A stretch of 64,000 bases of DNA from Companilactobacillus heilongjiangensis (GCF_000831645.3 NZ_CP012559.1:2108001-2172000), one strand, 5' to 3'. Positions 25,473 to 34,926 are shown, numbered from the stretch's first letter. Notes: a model not told the origin generated them from the sequence alone. Translations and numbers: made by a program.

Positions 25473-25513
25473 AAAATACGACTTGCACACAATTGTGCAG
25501 GTCGTATTTTACA
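25473..25513. terminator. Bidirectional terminator after gpmA
   Basis: AAATACGACTTGCACA and TGTGCAGGTCGTATTT form a nearly perfect stem with A and T runs. A second hairpin (AGTAACCCTAAGCGA / TCGCTAAGTGTTACT, 25529-25563) sits between it and the gpmA stop. Confidence 0.85.
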
Positions 25514-25568
25514 TTCAACTAAATTAATAAGTAACCCTAAGCGACAAAGTCGCTAAGTGTTACTAAAA

Positions 25569-26258
25569 TTAGTTAAGCTTCTTCTTACTTACAACGTTCA
25601 ACTTGTCATCCAAGTCATAGACAACTGGTTCACCAGTAGTCATTTCAACATCCATGATGTCAGCATCACTGATGTTTTCGATGTACTTAGTCAAAGCACG
25701 TAGTGAGTTACCGTGGGCAGCGATGATAACGTTCTTGCCATCTAGCAATTTAGGAGCGATTTCATCTTCCCAGAATGGAATTACACGTTCCAAAGTAACT
25801 TTAAGGTTTTCGCCACCAGGAATAATTCTTGGGTCCAAGTTTGCGTAACGACGATCCTTAGCTGCTGAACCTTCGTCAGTAGCTTTCAACAATGGAGGCA
25901 ATGTATCATATGAACGTCTCCAAATGTGAACTTGTTCGTCACCATATTTTTCAGCTGTTTCAGCTTTGTTAAGACCTTGAAGTGCGCCATAGTGACGTTC
26001 GTTAAGTCTCCATGTCTTTGTTTCAGGAATCCATAATTGGTCACAGCCTTCAAGAGCGTAGTGCAATGTCTTGATAGCACGTGTCAATACTGATGTATAA
26101 GCTTGGTCAAATTGGATGCCAGATTCTTTAAGAAGTTTACCAGCGTTTTGAGCTTGCTTTACTCCTTCTTCACTAAGGTCAACATCAACCCAACCAGTAA
26201 ATTGGTTTGATAAATTCCATTCACTTTGTCCGTGACGAATGAAAACTAATTTTGCCAT
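25569..26258 (-). CDS. gpmA: 2,3-bisphosphoglycerate-dependent phosphoglycerate mutase
   Basis: A 229-residue cytoplasmic glycolytic enzyme interconverting 3- and 2-phosphoglycerate through a phospho-His. The catalytic RHGQSEWN motif (residues 8-15) and the second His in [12 protein letters not shown] are intact. [22 protein letters not shown] is the dPGM signature. AAGAGGATC precedes the ATG. It is monocistronic, as usual in lactobacilli. Confidence 0.97.
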   Translation of the reverse strand: MAKLVFIRHGQSEWNLSNQFTGWVDVDLSEEGVKQAQNAGKLLKESGIQFDQAYTSVLTRAIKTLHYALEGCDQLWIPETKTWRLNERHYGALQGLNKAETAEKYGDEQVHIWRRSYDTLPPLLKATDEGSAAKDRRYANLDPRIIPGGENLKVTLERVIPFWEDEIAPKLLDGKNVIIAAHGNSLRALTKYIENISDADIMDVEMTTGEPVVYDLDDKLNVVSKKKLN

Positions 26259-26355
26259 TTATAAGATCCTCTTTTCATTTCTTTAACAATATGTATTTTA
26301 CACGATTTTGGCAATAAAAAAAAGAGAACCCGTCTCAATTTATGTTTTATTCTCT

Positions 26356-26529
26356 CCGCCTCCGGTTTGGAAAATAATAAGCCGCTGTGAGGACCGGCCC
26401 GAGCCAAGGTCTCGAACCTCGCTTTTGAGCCGAAAACCGCGTCTCAAAAGTCGTCCGTGGAGTAAGAACGGAAAAGCACCGTCCTAACTCCACCTTCACT
26501 GCTGGCTTATTATTTTCCAAACCTCCAGC
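26356..26529. repeat. Family A palindromic element, copy 5
   Basis: Outer arms GGTTTGGAAAATAATAAGCC and GGCTTATTATTTTCCAAACC are perfectly complementary and differ completely from the arms of copies 2 and 4. The core GGACCGGCCCGAGCCAAGG-TCTCGAACCTCGC is conserved, on the plus strand. Confidence 0.88.
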
Positions 26530-26592
26530 TCCTTTACTGGCTTATGTATTACACTTCCTATATCGGTAATCTAAACTTCCTACACTAACTAA

Positions 26593-26640
26593 AAGAGCTA
26601 TAACAATCATCTACTTCAATTGTTATAGCTCTTGTTTTAT
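26593..26640. terminator. Strong hairpin between repeat elements
   Basis: AAGAGCTATAACAAT and ATTGTTATAGCTCTT form a perfect 15-bp stem followed on the plus strand by GTTTTATTATTTT. No gene precedes it closely on the plus strand, so it may end readthrough or mark an unannotated transcript. Confidence 0.6.
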
Positions 26641-26660
26641 TATTTTCAAAACTTTATATA

Positions 26661-26798
26661 GGCAGTGGCTCTAAAACGAGTTCCGACAGGGCAACTCCTT
26701 CCGCTTTGCATAACTTCCCAAATCATCCGCAAAATACGCGGATAATTCGTGAAGTCATGCAAATGCTCGGGAGCTGACCGCCCTGTCTCCACTCTCTA
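26661..26798. repeat. Family B palindromic element, copy 1
   Basis: Runs from GCAGTGGCTCTAAAACGAG to CCACTCTCTA. The ACAGGGC/GCCCTGT stem closes an inner GCATAACTTC...ATCCGC / GCGGAT...GAAGTCATGC hairpin. The CTA at its end is the complement of the TAG stop of the adjacent minus-strand gene, so it forms the start of that gene's 3' UTR. Confidence 0.85.
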
Positions 26799-28292
26799 TT
26801 CTTTATACACTGGTGCATCGATTTCCTTCAAAGTAGTAATATCCAAAGTATTCTTAGCATTCTTATTCAAGTAAGTATTAACTTGATCAGACCCAGCCAT
26901 CACCGCACTGATCTTGTCCTTACCTTCAATCAAATCAGAAATGATATCAGCATTTTCACTCTGCTTCATCACAATTGGAACTACTTCAAAGCCACTATCT
27001 CTAAGTGTCAACAACTTCTTATAATACTCAGAATTAATTGATACGAAAATTGTAGCTTCACTTTGTCTCAATGCTTGGCTCTTCAACCACCAAACTATCA
27101 ACTCTTCATCGCTATCGAATGTACTAATAAGCACATTTCCTTCACTGAATAGCTGAATATATGGCTCGTTGGCTGTATAACTCTTGATTAGAACCAATGT
27201 TCCGTCCTGGCGATAGAAGTTCTCACGGACAACTTTATTGGCATTACGGTGGTCATAGAATTGAGTTGCTGAGATTACTCCGTTGACATCGAAAATATCA
27301 CGGCTCAATAAGCTGTTGTCTTTGTAGTGACGGATGATTTGTAATTGATGGTTAGCTGTTCTGGAAACTTCCATCACTAATTTGTCATCGGCATCCAAAA
27401 TCTTATCAACTTTATCGCTGACGTGTTGTACTCGGTAGTCGGCATCGAATGGAATTTCAGCTGGCGTTACGGGTGTATTCATGTTGCGGCCCTGCAATTC
27501 ATTGTACATGTTCAACAAGAATGCATTGCCATCAACGAATCCGGCGTTTTGATAGTTCATCCATGTTTGGTCAACTTGATCATTATATGTCACGGAAATG
27601 GCGTTGGCTAAAAGTCCTTTATCGGCTAAAGTCATTGTCAATTGTTGCCACATTTTGCTTGTGTCAGCGTCGGGATTGGCTGCTAAATCATCGGTGAAAA
27701 TATAGTAGTCACGGTTTTCATCCATGTAAATTTCATTGGCCATCTCATCTGTTCCAAACCATTCTTTCAATGACTTGTTGATTTCACTGATACGGTCGGT
27801 TGCTTGTTGACGGTCATCAACTTGGTCGCTGTTAGTATTGCGCAAAACGTGATTGCAATAGCTTCTGTCAGCCAATAATTGACTGCGGAGTTGAGCTTTC
27901 AAATCAGCACTTTGATCCAAAGTACTTTGCAAATCCTGTTCAGTATATTGCCACTGCTCGCCACCATTATTATCCATGCCATTTTGTGGAGCTTGGCCTT
28001 GTGGTCCCTGTGGTTGTTGTGCTGGTCCTTGTTGTGGATCTGGTTGACCAAATTGTGGTTGATTTTGGCCGAAGAAATAATCATTGCCGTTGTTATTATT
28101 AGCATTGGCATTGTTAAAATCTTGGTCATTTGGTGTAAACTGTGTCCCCATTCCAGCCTGCACATCATTATATTGATTTTGTGCTTGGTCAAAATTATTT
28201 TGATCCGGTTGTGCATTTGGATATGAAGGATTGTTTAGATCAGAATAATTATTATCATCATTATCTTTCTTTTTTCTATCGAAGAATGACAT
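26796..28292 (-). CDS. Cytoplasmic protein with Asn/Gln-rich N-terminus; GtfB-like C-terminal region
   Basis: A 498-residue protein without signal peptide or membrane helices. Residues 1-115 are low-complexity, dominated by Asn, Gln, Asp and Pro. Residues about 270-400 have a repeating beta-strand pattern (IIRHYKDNSLLSRDIFDVNG, NFYRQDGTLVLIKSY) that recalls the beta-meander domain of GtfB/TarM-type glycosylation proteins. No GT4 nucleotide-sugar motifs are visible. It is the last gene of a minus-strand run with AI-2E, DUF218 and lipoprotein genes and is followed by a family B element. Function unknown; the GtfB resemblance is tentative. GGGAG lies before the ATG. Confidence 0.65.
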   Translation of the reverse strand: MSFFDRKKKDNDDNNYSDLNNPSYPNAQPDQNNFDQAQNQYNDVQAGMGTQFTPNDQDFNNANANNNNGNDYFFGQNQPQFGQPDPQQGPAQQPQGPQGQAPQNGMDNNGGEQWQYTEQDLQSTLDQSADLKAQLRSQLLADRSYCNHVLRNTNSDQVDDRQQATDRISEINKSLKEWFGTDEMANEIYMDENRDYYIFTDDLAANPDADTSKMWQQLTMTLADKGLLANAISVTYNDQVDQTWMNYQNAGFVDGNAFLLNMYNELQGRNMNTPVTPAEIPFDADYRVQHVSDKVDKILDADDKLVMEVSRTANHQLQIIRHYKDNSLLSRDIFDVNGVISATQFYDHRNANKVVRENFYRQDGTLVLIKSYTANEPYIQLFSEGNVLISTFDSDEELIVWWLKSQALRQSEATIFVSINSEYYKKLLTLRDSGFEVVPIVMKQSENADIISDLIEGKDKISAVMAGSDQVNTYLNKNAKNTLDITTLKEIDAPVYKE

Positions 28293-28365
28293 ATTTTAAT
28301 CTCCCATCTACGTCAGTTGACTACATTTAACTCCATTATATATGACAAATATATCTTAATCATAA

Positions 28366-29421
28366 TTATAACGTTTTCTTTAATTTTATTCGGATTTTTT
28401 TAGGCTTGTGCCCACCGATTGAATGAACCCCCAGAATATCTAGGAAGAAAACGAAAATTGGAATACCAATGATTAGTCCCCAAGTTCCAAGTAGTTCTTC
28501 GGAAACTATCAAGACAACGAAGGTAAAGAAGATTGGCAAATGAGTCATGCTGGACATGAACTGTGGATTCAAGAAATATGTTTCGATCAAATGGATCACA
28601 ACAATCATGATTACAATGTAGATAACGTAACGGATTCCGCCGACTGAATAAGCCACGAAGCTCAATGGTATCAAGGAAATAATTACTCCGGCCACTGGAA
28701 TCAATGACAATATGAAGACCATCGCTGACAACGCAATGATTCCCGGCATCCCCATAAATAGCAATGTAATCGTTGTTAAAGCAGTATTTACAACGGCAAT
28801 CATCAATTGTGCTTCCAAAACGACACCGAAAGTATTGACGAATTTCTTACCATAATAGAACAAATCTGAGAATAACCAGCTGTATTTGCTATCTAAGAAC
28901 TGACGACCAAAGGCATTCATCTGTTCAACCTGACTGGTATAGAAGAAACTCAATAAGAAGGAAATTACGATGTTAAAGCCAACGGCCCCAACACTTGTGA
29001 TGTAATTGACTACTTGTGTGATAGCAACTTTGATTTGGTTATCAAGGTTGATCTGCTGCAAGTAATTATAAATTACGTCTAAATACGGATTAGAACGAAC
29101 TTCTTTACTCTCATAAAATTTTTGCAACGAACTAAACATCTTAGCTGTTTGATTAATCAACTGTGGTATGTAGTTGGCAATGACAAAAATCAGCAAGCCA
29201 ATAATTATCAAATAGACTGGCGCAATCACCCAAGCGGGCTTGGTCCTTGGAAATTTTTTTTGAACGGTCCGGACTAATTGAACCGATAAAAAGGTAAATG
29301 TAAACGTTAGTAAAAACATGCTCATCATGCTACGTAGTAGGTAAAATACCACGACAACAAACAGCAACAAGACGAATCTTCGCAGACGTTTATTTTCAAC
29401 AAACTTATCGTACAAACTCAT
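28366..29421 (-). CDS. AI-2E family transporter-like membrane protein
   Basis: A 351-residue polytopic membrane protein with about eight helices. It has the family's long amphipathic middle region (SLQKFYESKEVRSNPYLDVIYNYL) and the C-terminal block LIPVAGVIISLIPLSFVAYSVGG. Proteins of this family (TqsA/PerM/YhhT) export AI-2 or ions and metabolites; only some have known substrates. GAGGAG lies before the ATG. It is 13 bp downstream of the DUF218 gene, so they are co-transcribed. Confidence 0.88.
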   Translation of the reverse strand: MSLYDKFVENKRLRRFVLLLFVVVVFYLLRSMMSMFLLTFTFTFLSVQLVRTVQKKFPRTKPAWVIAPVYLIIIGLLIFVIANYIPQLINQTAKMFSSLQKFYESKEVRSNPYLDVIYNYLQQINLDNQIKVAITQVVNYITSVGAVGFNIVISFLLSFFYTSQVEQMNAFGRQFLDSKYSWLFSDLFYYGKKFVNTFGVVLEAQLMIAVVNTALTTITLLFMGMPGIIALSAMVFILSLIPVAGVIISLIPLSFVAYSVGGIRYVIYIVIMIVVIHLIETYFLNPQFMSSMTHLPIFFTFVVLIVSEELLGTWGLIIGIPIFVFFLDILGVHSIGGHKPKKIRIKLKKTL

Positions 29422-29434
29422 ATAGTTCTCCTCA

Positions 29435-30232
29435 TCATATACACATACTTAACGAAAATAAGACATCCATCCCCCAAATTGTCACGAGAGAATATCGGTG
29501 ATCCCAAAGAATTGCAGTAAACTCACGAAACATTGCCGGCCACTTTAACATCTTGACCGTTCTAGCCGCCGCAAAATTAACCTTTATTCCCAACTTTTTC
29601 GCGTAAAACTTGGTTCTAGGCAGATGATAATCGCTCGTAACTATGATAACGCGTGGGTGATTATCTTTATGCCATATATTACGAATTTTTATTGAAGAAA
29701 ATCCTAAATTTTGAATAGTATTTTTAGCTTTTGTTTCCATAATAATCATCTCAGCCGGAATCCCAGCATCAACTAAGTATTGCTCCATTAATTCAGCTTC
29801 CGTGGGCAAATCGATTGAACTTCTGCCACCAGTGACAATTATCTGCGGTTTGACGTCAAATTTATCATATATCTCAATTGTTTTATCCAACCTTGAAGCC
29901 AATACTGGTGTTACTCGCGGAGTCAGGCATTTACTGCCCAAAACCAACAGGAAATCTGTTCCCTGCAGCGCCTGTTGCTTTTTCAAAGTCTGATCCAATT
30001 TCCACATATATATCAGCATTACCAGCAACAATATCAAGTTAAGCGTTGCCAAACTAAACGCAAAGGCACTGACATATTTACTAACTGAAAATTTGGCAAT
30101 CAAGTAAAATCCGACAATTGTTGCACTCGCCAAACTAATTGCCCAAACAGGCTGCCGACTATAAACGAATCTAATTCGATAAACCACTAGTGCTTCAATG
30201 ATCGTAACAATGACCATCAGTAAAAAATTCAT
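29435..30232 (-). CDS. YdcF/ElyC-type DUF218 membrane protein
   Basis: A 265-residue protein with about four N-terminal helices (1-85) and a DUF218 domain (about 90-235). Motifs are LLVLGSKC, IIVTGGRSS with a conserved Glu-rich AELMEQYLVDAGIP, METKAKNTIQNL and VIIVTSDYHLPRT. Family members (ElyC, SanA, YdcF) are linked to envelope integrity and lipid-carrier use. GGAGGGG lies before the ATG. It sits between the lipoprotein and AI-2E genes with gaps of about 15 bp, in one operon. Confidence 0.85.
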   Translation of the reverse strand: MNFLLMVIVTIIEALVVYRIRFVYSRQPVWAISLASATIVGFYLIAKFSVSKYVSAFAFSLATLNLILLLVMLIYMWKLDQTLKKQQALQGTDFLLVLGSKCLTPRVTPVLASRLDKTIEIYDKFDVKPQIIVTGGRSSIDLPTEAELMEQYLVDAGIPAEMIIMETKAKNTIQNLGFSSIKIRNIWHKDNHPRVIIVTSDYHLPRTKFYAKKLGIKVNFAAARTVKMLKWPAMFREFTAILWDHRYSLVTIWGMDVLFSLSMCI

Positions 30233-30248
30233 GGTTCCCCTCCAGAAC

Positions 30249-31676
30249 TTAATTTAAGCTGAATTTTAATTTGGGAACGGTTAGTGGAAAGTCCTTCACC
30301 ATCGTCCAAGTTACCGTTGTCGAATCTTTGTCCGGCTGTCTCAATAGGAATAATTTGTTATCCAAAGACCCATAAATCAACAGTTTCCCTTTAGTTGTCG
30401 TCACAGCAGGCCCATTTTCAGAATAGGCTGACGGCGAAACGAGGAAAATATATTGCATCAATGGCTGTTTACTACCATTAACACTGACTCCTTGATAATC
30501 GCTCGGCTGAATATTTGTTCCATACAAGTCGCCAAAGTTAACGCCAATATTACCGACTTTCTTATCATGATTGTCAGAGATTGCCCCAACCAATTGCATC
30601 AAATCAGCGTTTGAAGTCAATGGATTGGCAACATACTTATCATAATAATCTTTCGTCTGTGTAATAGCATCTCTCAAGCTCGTCTGTTCCGAAGTCGATT
30701 TGGTTAACAAGTTAGCCTTGGTATTCTTTTGACCATCTTTGACCCGCACAGTATAGTCACTCGAGAAGAGGTACAACTGGTCCCCGTCAGCTTCCATACG
30801 AATCTTAGCCCGGTCAATCTGATTACCAGTCGACTTCGAATTAACTTTCAAATTAACACTCTTAGGCAAAAGTTTATCCTGATTTTGCCCATGATAATAA
30901 TAATTAATCGTCAAAAGATTCTTCGGCGTTAAATAAATTTTTCCATAAAGACTCTGAACATTCCCAGTCTCAACCTCCGTTAACATAACCACTTTATTGT
31001 CAGTTTTGTCAGTCAATTTCTGAGCTGAATGCTCGGTCAAAGTCATCTGGTAAGTTCCATTTTGATTGATAGTTAAATTTCCATCTGTTCGACGATAATC
31101 AATAATAGTAGAAAAATCATAATTACCAATCAACGCATTGTTAGCTGTCAGTGGCTTCGTATTAGCGTTCACATCGATAATATGATCCGGCAATTGATCA
31201 TAAGCAATCGTCTGAGACTTAGTTTTTTGCGACTTGCTGATATTGGACTGCTTGTCGCGTTTGGTAATATAGGCAAATTTGTAGGTATCGTTGCCCGATT
31301 GGACATAGTAACCCTTCATATGTTTGCCATAAACATTTTCATGATAGCTCTTAATAATTTTCAAGACTAAATCAGTTTTAGCCGTTTTGAAAGTAATCGT
31401 TTTGCCATCACGGTCCAAAGTATATTTTGGATTATTAAATTGATTATTGAAACGATTGATACCAACTTTTCCGTCAATCGTCGTAATATCTTTAATTTCA
31501 GCACGTTGATTCTTTAAAAATTTAATTGAAACTGTATCGTTCTCGCCTTGATCTTGGTACAAATACCAAGTCTTATTCGATGCAACAACTTTTGACGTCT
31601 CTTTCGGCTTACAACCTACCAAAAGTACGGCAAAAAGACACAGCATGCTCAAAACAACATAGATTTTTTTACCCAT
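30249..31676 (-). CDS. Putative lipoprotein
   Basis: A 475-residue exported protein with a lipoprotein signal peptide; the lipobox LLVGC gives a lipidated Cys at about residue 22. The rest is beta-rich and extracellular, with no family I recognise. Segments such as TWYLYQDQGENDTVSIKFLK resemble the Lactobacillales lipoprotein-type beta domains that precede sensor or storage functions. The ATG at 31676 has AGAAAGG upstream and is preferred over a GTG/ATG eight codons earlier. It is the first gene of the four-gene envelope operon. Confidence 0.75.
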   Translation of the reverse strand: MGKKIYVVLSMLCLFAVLLVGCKPKETSKVVASNKTWYLYQDQGENDTVSIKFLKNQRAEIKDITTIDGKVGINRFNNQFNNPKYTLDRDGKTITFKTAKTDLVLKIIKSYHENVYGKHMKGYYVQSGNDTYKFAYITKRDKQSNISKSQKTKSQTIAYDQLPDHIIDVNANTKPLTANNALIGNYDFSTIIDYRRTDGNLTINQNGTYQMTLTEHSAQKLTDKTDNKVVMLTEVETGNVQSLYGKIYLTPKNLLTINYYYHGQNQDKLLPKSVNLKVNSKSTGNQIDRAKIRMEADGDQLYLFSSDYTVRVKDGQKNTKANLLTKSTSEQTSLRDAITQTKDYYDKYVANPLTSNADLMQLVGAISDNHDKKVGNIGVNFGDLYGTNIQPSDYQGVSVNGSKQPLMQYIFLVSPSAYSENGPAVTTTKGKLLIYGSLDNKLFLLRQPDKDSTTVTWTMVKDFPLTVPKLKFSLN

Positions 31677-31712
31677 CTTTATGCCTTTCTCATCCAACAA
31701 TTATACAACTTG

Positions 31713-31894
31713 TTCCGCCTCCGGTTGATAGCAATATAGCCTGCTATGGGACCGGTTCGAGCCAAAGGACGGTCTCGAGCCTCGATTTTGAGCCTTGCAA
31801 AACCAGCAAGTCTCAAAAGTCGTCCTGTGGAGTAAGAGCTAAAGCTCTTACTCCACTTGCACAGCCGGCTATATTGCTATCAAGCTCCGGCTAG
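31713..31894. repeat. Family A palindromic element, copy 6
   Basis: Outer arms CGGTTGATAGCAATATAGCC and GGCTATATTGCTATCAAGC pair. The inner hairpin is AAGAGCT-aa-AGCTCTT. The core GGACCGGTTCGAGCCAAAGG-ACGGTCTCGAGCC is on the plus strand. Confidence 0.88.
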
Positions 31895-32099
31895 GGATTA
31901 TTCACTATTTTGTCTCTCTTCTATTTTTATGGCGACAAATATTTCAAAATAAAGTATTACAATTTTATATGGTTTTTGATTCTTGGTTTTAAAAGATGCT
32001 CATAAACTAATTTAATAATAGTAAGAACATGTTCCGTTTCTAATTCAATAATTCAATAGAAAGCAGTAACAGATGCCGCTGCAGCAAGCCAACACTTTA

Positions 32100-32272
32100 G
32101 CTGGAGGTTGCCATGGATTGAAGACAGCGGTGAAGGTGGCGTTACGGCTTTAGCCGTTACACCACGGGGCGACTTTGGATACTTGCCGAACTTGCAAGGA
32201 TTCAAAGCGAGGGGCGAGACCTTGGCTCGCGCCGGTCCCCACCGCAGGCTTCAATCCATGGCAGCCTCCGGC
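32100..32272. repeat. Family A palindromic element, copy 7
   Basis: Outer arms GGTTGCCATGGATTGAAG and CTTCAATCCATGGCAGCC pair. The inner hairpin is GTGGCGTTACGGC / GCCGTTACACCAC. The core is on the minus strand (GAGGGGCGAGACCTTGG). The 31895-32099 stretch before it shows no gene. Confidence 0.85.
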
Positions 32273-32302
32273 GGCCTCCCCCTATTATTGAATAATGATA
32301 GC

Positions 32303-32334
32303 AAAAAAAGACACGCTTTTCAGCGTATCTTTTA
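32303..32334. terminator. Terminator downstream of amidase gene
   Basis: AAAAGACACGC-ttttca-GCGTATCTTTT, with A and T runs on both sides, lies 40 bp past the amidase stop. Confidence 0.75.
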
Positions 32335-32373
32335 GAATAACTAACTATCAAAGACAGTTTATTTCGTTATAAA

Positions 32374-33339
32374 TTATTTGTTGCCTGTAACATAGCCGTT
32401 ATCAACCCATTCGTTTGTAGCAACACGACGATATTGTAGACCATTGTATTCCTTAACTTGGTCTGTATACCATAGTGAGTTGTTGGCTAGAGCACGGTCA
32501 GAAATGTTTTTAACACTGCCGTCATTTTGGAAAGCAACTAATGGAACGAAGTTACCTTTAGAATTGTTAACACGGATGTTACTTGAGTTAGCAGCATCGC
32601 CGTTACCATTATTTACGTTATTGTTGTTATTATTGCTACCAGAGTTTGTACTACCCTTCAATTGGTTGTAGTACTTGCCAACTAGATCATAGAATTGATC
32701 CATGCTGTAGCCCCATTTAGCGAAGTAGCCAACTGGGTCAGTATGAGTTGTTTCATGCCATTTTTTACTTACAGCATCATGAGACATAACTGTCACACCT
32801 GGTGTAAATGGCAAGTTATATTGAACTAATTTTGAAGCTGTGTAATATGCTTGGTTAGCAACTGAACGTGCAAAAGCATCGGTCGTAACAACTTCACACA
32901 ATTCAACGTTGATAAATTTGGCATTAGCTGTAGGACCTGCACCCCAAGTAGTGTAATCCGTATTCTTAATGTTCAAAATTTGGTTGTTGTCGACAAAAGC
33001 ATGAACGTATGTGTAAATATTTTTCCACTCACGATTGAAGTATGTAGCTTCGTTTTGAGCAGTTGCCCCTGGTGTAGCTGTTTCATGAATAACAACACCT
33101 TCTGGCTTACCAACACCATTTTCATAGCCTTGCCAAACACTGAAAGTTCCTTCTTGATTTGTAATTGAAACTGGTTTGATGTTATTAGCATTGATGTAAT
33201 TATTAATAGATGACGTTACAGCTTGAGCTGTTTGAGTGTTAGCACCGAGTGTAGGAACTACCTGTCCTACCGTTGTAAATCCGATACTAGCCAAAGCAAC
33301 AGAAGTTGCCACAGTCGTCATAATTTTTTTAGATACCAT
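32374..33339 (-). CDS. Secreted N-acetylmuramoyl-L-alanine amidase with SLAP-like domain
   Basis: A 321-residue exported peptidoglycan hydrolase. The signal peptide ends near TAQAVTS. The amidase_2/PGRP-type domain (about 55-215) contains GVVIHETATPGATAQNEA (first zinc His), YVHAFVDN and a later HETTHTDP zinc-site segment. A Ser/Asn/Gly-rich linker leads to a C-terminal SLAP-like wall-binding domain (about 265-320; LVAFQNDGSV...RRVATNEWVDNGYV). The ATG at 33339 has GGAAGGAA upstream; a longer reading from 33402 lacks one. It cleaves the glycan-peptide bond of the wall. Confidence 0.9.
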   Translation of the reverse strand: MVSKKIMTTVATSVALASIGFTTVGQVVPTLGANTQTAQAVTSSINNYINANNIKPVSITNQEGTFSVWQGYENGVGKPEGVVIHETATPGATAQNEATYFNREWKNIYTYVHAFVDNNQILNIKNTDYTTWGAGPTANAKFINVELCEVVTTDAFARSVANQAYYTASKLVQYNLPFTPGVTVMSHDAVSKKWHETTHTDPVGYFAKWGYSMDQFYDLVGKYYNQLKGSTNSGSNNNNNNVNNGNGDAANSSNIRVNNSKGNFVPLVAFQNDGSVKNISDRALANNSLWYTDQVKEYNGLQYRRVATNEWVDNGYVTGNK

Positions 33340-33444
33340 AATATATATTTCCTTCCCGCCGTTAATTTCCTTAACGATATAAATTATAACAAGTTTTTTC
33401 ACTAATTTGACAAAAGTAATACGCCTGTAATCAAATGGTAAAAT

Positions 33445-33939
33445 TCAACGAACGCTCATATGTCGTAGTTTTTTCAAAAGCCTATTGCGACAGTACCTCA
33501 GGCCCCTTGATGTATGGTTATAACGCTTCGCCAATATTACTAAAGATTGTCCATCGATAAAGTGTTCTTGTAAGATAGCTTTCTCAATTTCCGAGAGTTC
33601 GTTTAAATTCACAAAGTCCAAATCAGCCAACAACAATACCTCTGGAACTCGTTGAAAGTCGAACTCTTCAAGACTATGGAAGTCGTTATAACGCTTCTCC
33701 TGTCGCAACATATCTGTCAATCTCCATGTTAACTTCTGAAAAACATAACGGTTGAATTTAGACAAATCGTCTTCATTTTGACAGTATTTAACATAAGTTT
33801 GGGCATAGAGAATCATTGCCTCTTGAAAATAATCGTCATAATCGCAGCGAGTTACGAAAATATGGACACGTTTCAAGACGCCATGAATCAACCTTTGATT
33901 TTGTAATGCATGTTGAAAGCCTAATTCCAGATCAGTCAT
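33445..33939 (-). CDS. Sigma-70-like factor, ComX/SigH-like
   Basis: A 164-residue protein similar in size and layout to the alternative sigma factors that switch on late competence genes in Gram-positive bacteria. A region-2-like segment (YDDYFQEAMILYAQTYVKY...FNRYVFQKLTWRLTDMLRQ) is followed by a region-4-like helix-turn-helix (LSEIEKAILQEHFIDGQSLVILAKRYNHTSRGLRYCRNRLLKKL). The ATG at 33939 has AGGAG 8 nt upstream. A perfect palindrome lies 27 bp before the start. A ComK-like gene is 1.7 kb away on the same strand. The competence role is inferred. Confidence 0.75.
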   Translation of the reverse strand: MTDLELGFQHALQNQRLIHGVLKRVHIFVTRCDYDDYFQEAMILYAQTYVKYCQNEDDLSKFNRYVFQKLTWRLTDMLRQEKRYNDFHSLEEFDFQRVPEVLLLADLDFVNLNELSEIEKAILQEHFIDGQSLVILAKRYNHTSRGLRYCRNRLLKKLRHMSVR

Positions 33940-33965
33940 AATTGTGAGTTCTCCTGGGTTTAACT

Positions 33966-33979
33966 CACAAGCGCTTGTG
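33966..33979. promoter_or_regulatory. Perfect palindrome upstream of ComX-like gene
   Basis: CACAAGCGCTTGTG is a perfect 14-bp palindrome 27 bp upstream of the sigma-factor start codon, a likely repressor site. Confidence 0.5.
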
Positions 33980-34117
33980 GTGGAATTAATATAGCAAATC
34001 CTTTCCTGTAATATTAATTGCCAAAAATAAAAACAATAAGCTGAAGGCAAATTCATTTCCAAAATTGCACAAAATAAAAAGCCGGTCAACCACAAAATAT
34101 GGTCAAACGACTAAAAT

Positions 34118-34552
34118 TTAATCTTCAATAGAATTAGTAAAGTCAATGAATGGAATGTTTTGGATTCCAAATTCACTCAAACCCGTAATATTACTTACCA
34201 AAGGTCGTATATATGATAACAGTAAGGATGGAGCATTAGTTCTAACAAATGACTCCTCAACATCCTTAGGTGTACTTTCAGGCCATCTAAATCTAGCAGC
34301 CATACTTACTATTAATACAAAAGGATCCTCATTTGAAGACAAACTATCATCCGAAGATATATTTGTAACAGTTAATACAACATCAGACGAGTGATATTCC
34401 AGCTTAGTATCTATACCACTATTACTCGTCTTTAAATTCATCTTTATATTCTTCGAATTCTTTTTATCAAATTTTGGATTTGGTTGAAAAATTGCACGTT
34501 TCAAAACCGGATTTGTGAATTCCAATATACTTTTATTTTGTTCAGTATTCAT
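34118..34552 (-). CDS. SecB-like chaperone of a toxin-antitoxin-chaperone locus
   Basis: A 144-residue cytoplasmic protein of SecB size. The C-terminal half matches the SecB core: FVRTNAPSLLLSYIRPLVSN (about 103-121) then FGIQNIPFIDFTN, comparable to the APxLLFPYxR...LxLPPxNF segment of SecB. Gram-positives lack general SecB; solitary SecB homologues there usually belong to TAC systems, where they stabilise the antitoxin. It starts 5 bp after the 122-residue gene, and an ADP-ribosyltransferase-like gene is first in the operon, the order T-A-C. GAAAGG precedes the ATG. Chaperone identity is good; client specificity is inferred. Confidence 0.75.
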   Translation of the reverse strand: MNTEQNKSILEFTNPVLKRAIFQPNPKFDKKNSKNIKMNLKTSNSGIDTKLEYHSSDVVLTVTNISSDDSLSSNEDPFVLIVSMAARFRWPESTPKDVEESFVRTNAPSLLLSYIRPLVSNITGLSEFGIQNIPFIDFTNSIED

Positions 34553-34557
34553 AAAAA

Positions 34558-34926
34558 CTAAGCAGCCCTTTCAAAATCATTATTACTTTTATTCAAATGA
34601 TTTATCTTTATATCGGAATCAATTTGTAGACTTGATAAATCATGAGTTGGATTTAAAAATTCTTTTAAATCTAAACTGTAATCTCCACTGTCATTAGTGT
34701 CATAAATAATTTCATATTCATCATTATTAATAAACAAATTATCCGATTGAGCAGTTAAATCATTAATAACATAATTACAATCTGTTGTAACATTATTTTT
34801 AATTCTAACATCAATATATTCTTCAGTTCCATCTGGATAAATAATATTGTTGTTAGAATTATTCTCGATTAAATTAATCCCTGCTTTTTTTGCAGCATCC
34901 AAAATCGTTTTTTTATCATAACTCAT
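34558..34926 (-). CDS. Small acidic protein, candidate antitoxin of TAC locus
   Basis: A 122-residue soluble protein rich in Asp, Asn and Ile, without recognised domain. The N-terminus (YDKKTILDAAKKAGINLIEN) is probably helical and the C-terminal third is acidic and likely disordered, the property expected of an antitoxin with a chaperone-addiction tail. GAAGGGAG lies 8-9 nt before the ATG. It is 35 bp after the ADP-ribosyltransferase-like gene and 5 bp before the SecB-like gene. The antitoxin role rests on position only. Confidence 0.55.
   Translation of the reverse strand: MSYDKKTILDAAKKAGINLIENNSNNNIIYPDGTEEYIDVRIKNNVTTDCNYVINDLTAQSDNLFINNDEYEIIYDTNDSGDYSLDLKEFLNPTHDLSSLQIDSDIKINHLNKSNNDFERAA

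Noticed and set aside
26661-26690. The minus strand of family B contains GTTTTAGAGC, like a Cas9 repeat or tracrRNA anti-repeat
   Set aside because: Only ten bases match, there is no array or cas gene, and the word is part of the family B stem.
27879-28226. A hydrophobic 115-codon frame opposite the Asn/Gln-rich region
   Set aside because: It is the antisense of a low-complexity coding stretch, lacks its own start signals and has no context.
31526-31894. Open frame of 122 codons on the plus strand over family A copy 6
   Set aside because: It runs antisense into the lipoprotein gene and through a palindrome; GC-rich element sequence creates open frames by chance. Similar frames over copies 4, 7 and 8 were dropped for the same reason.
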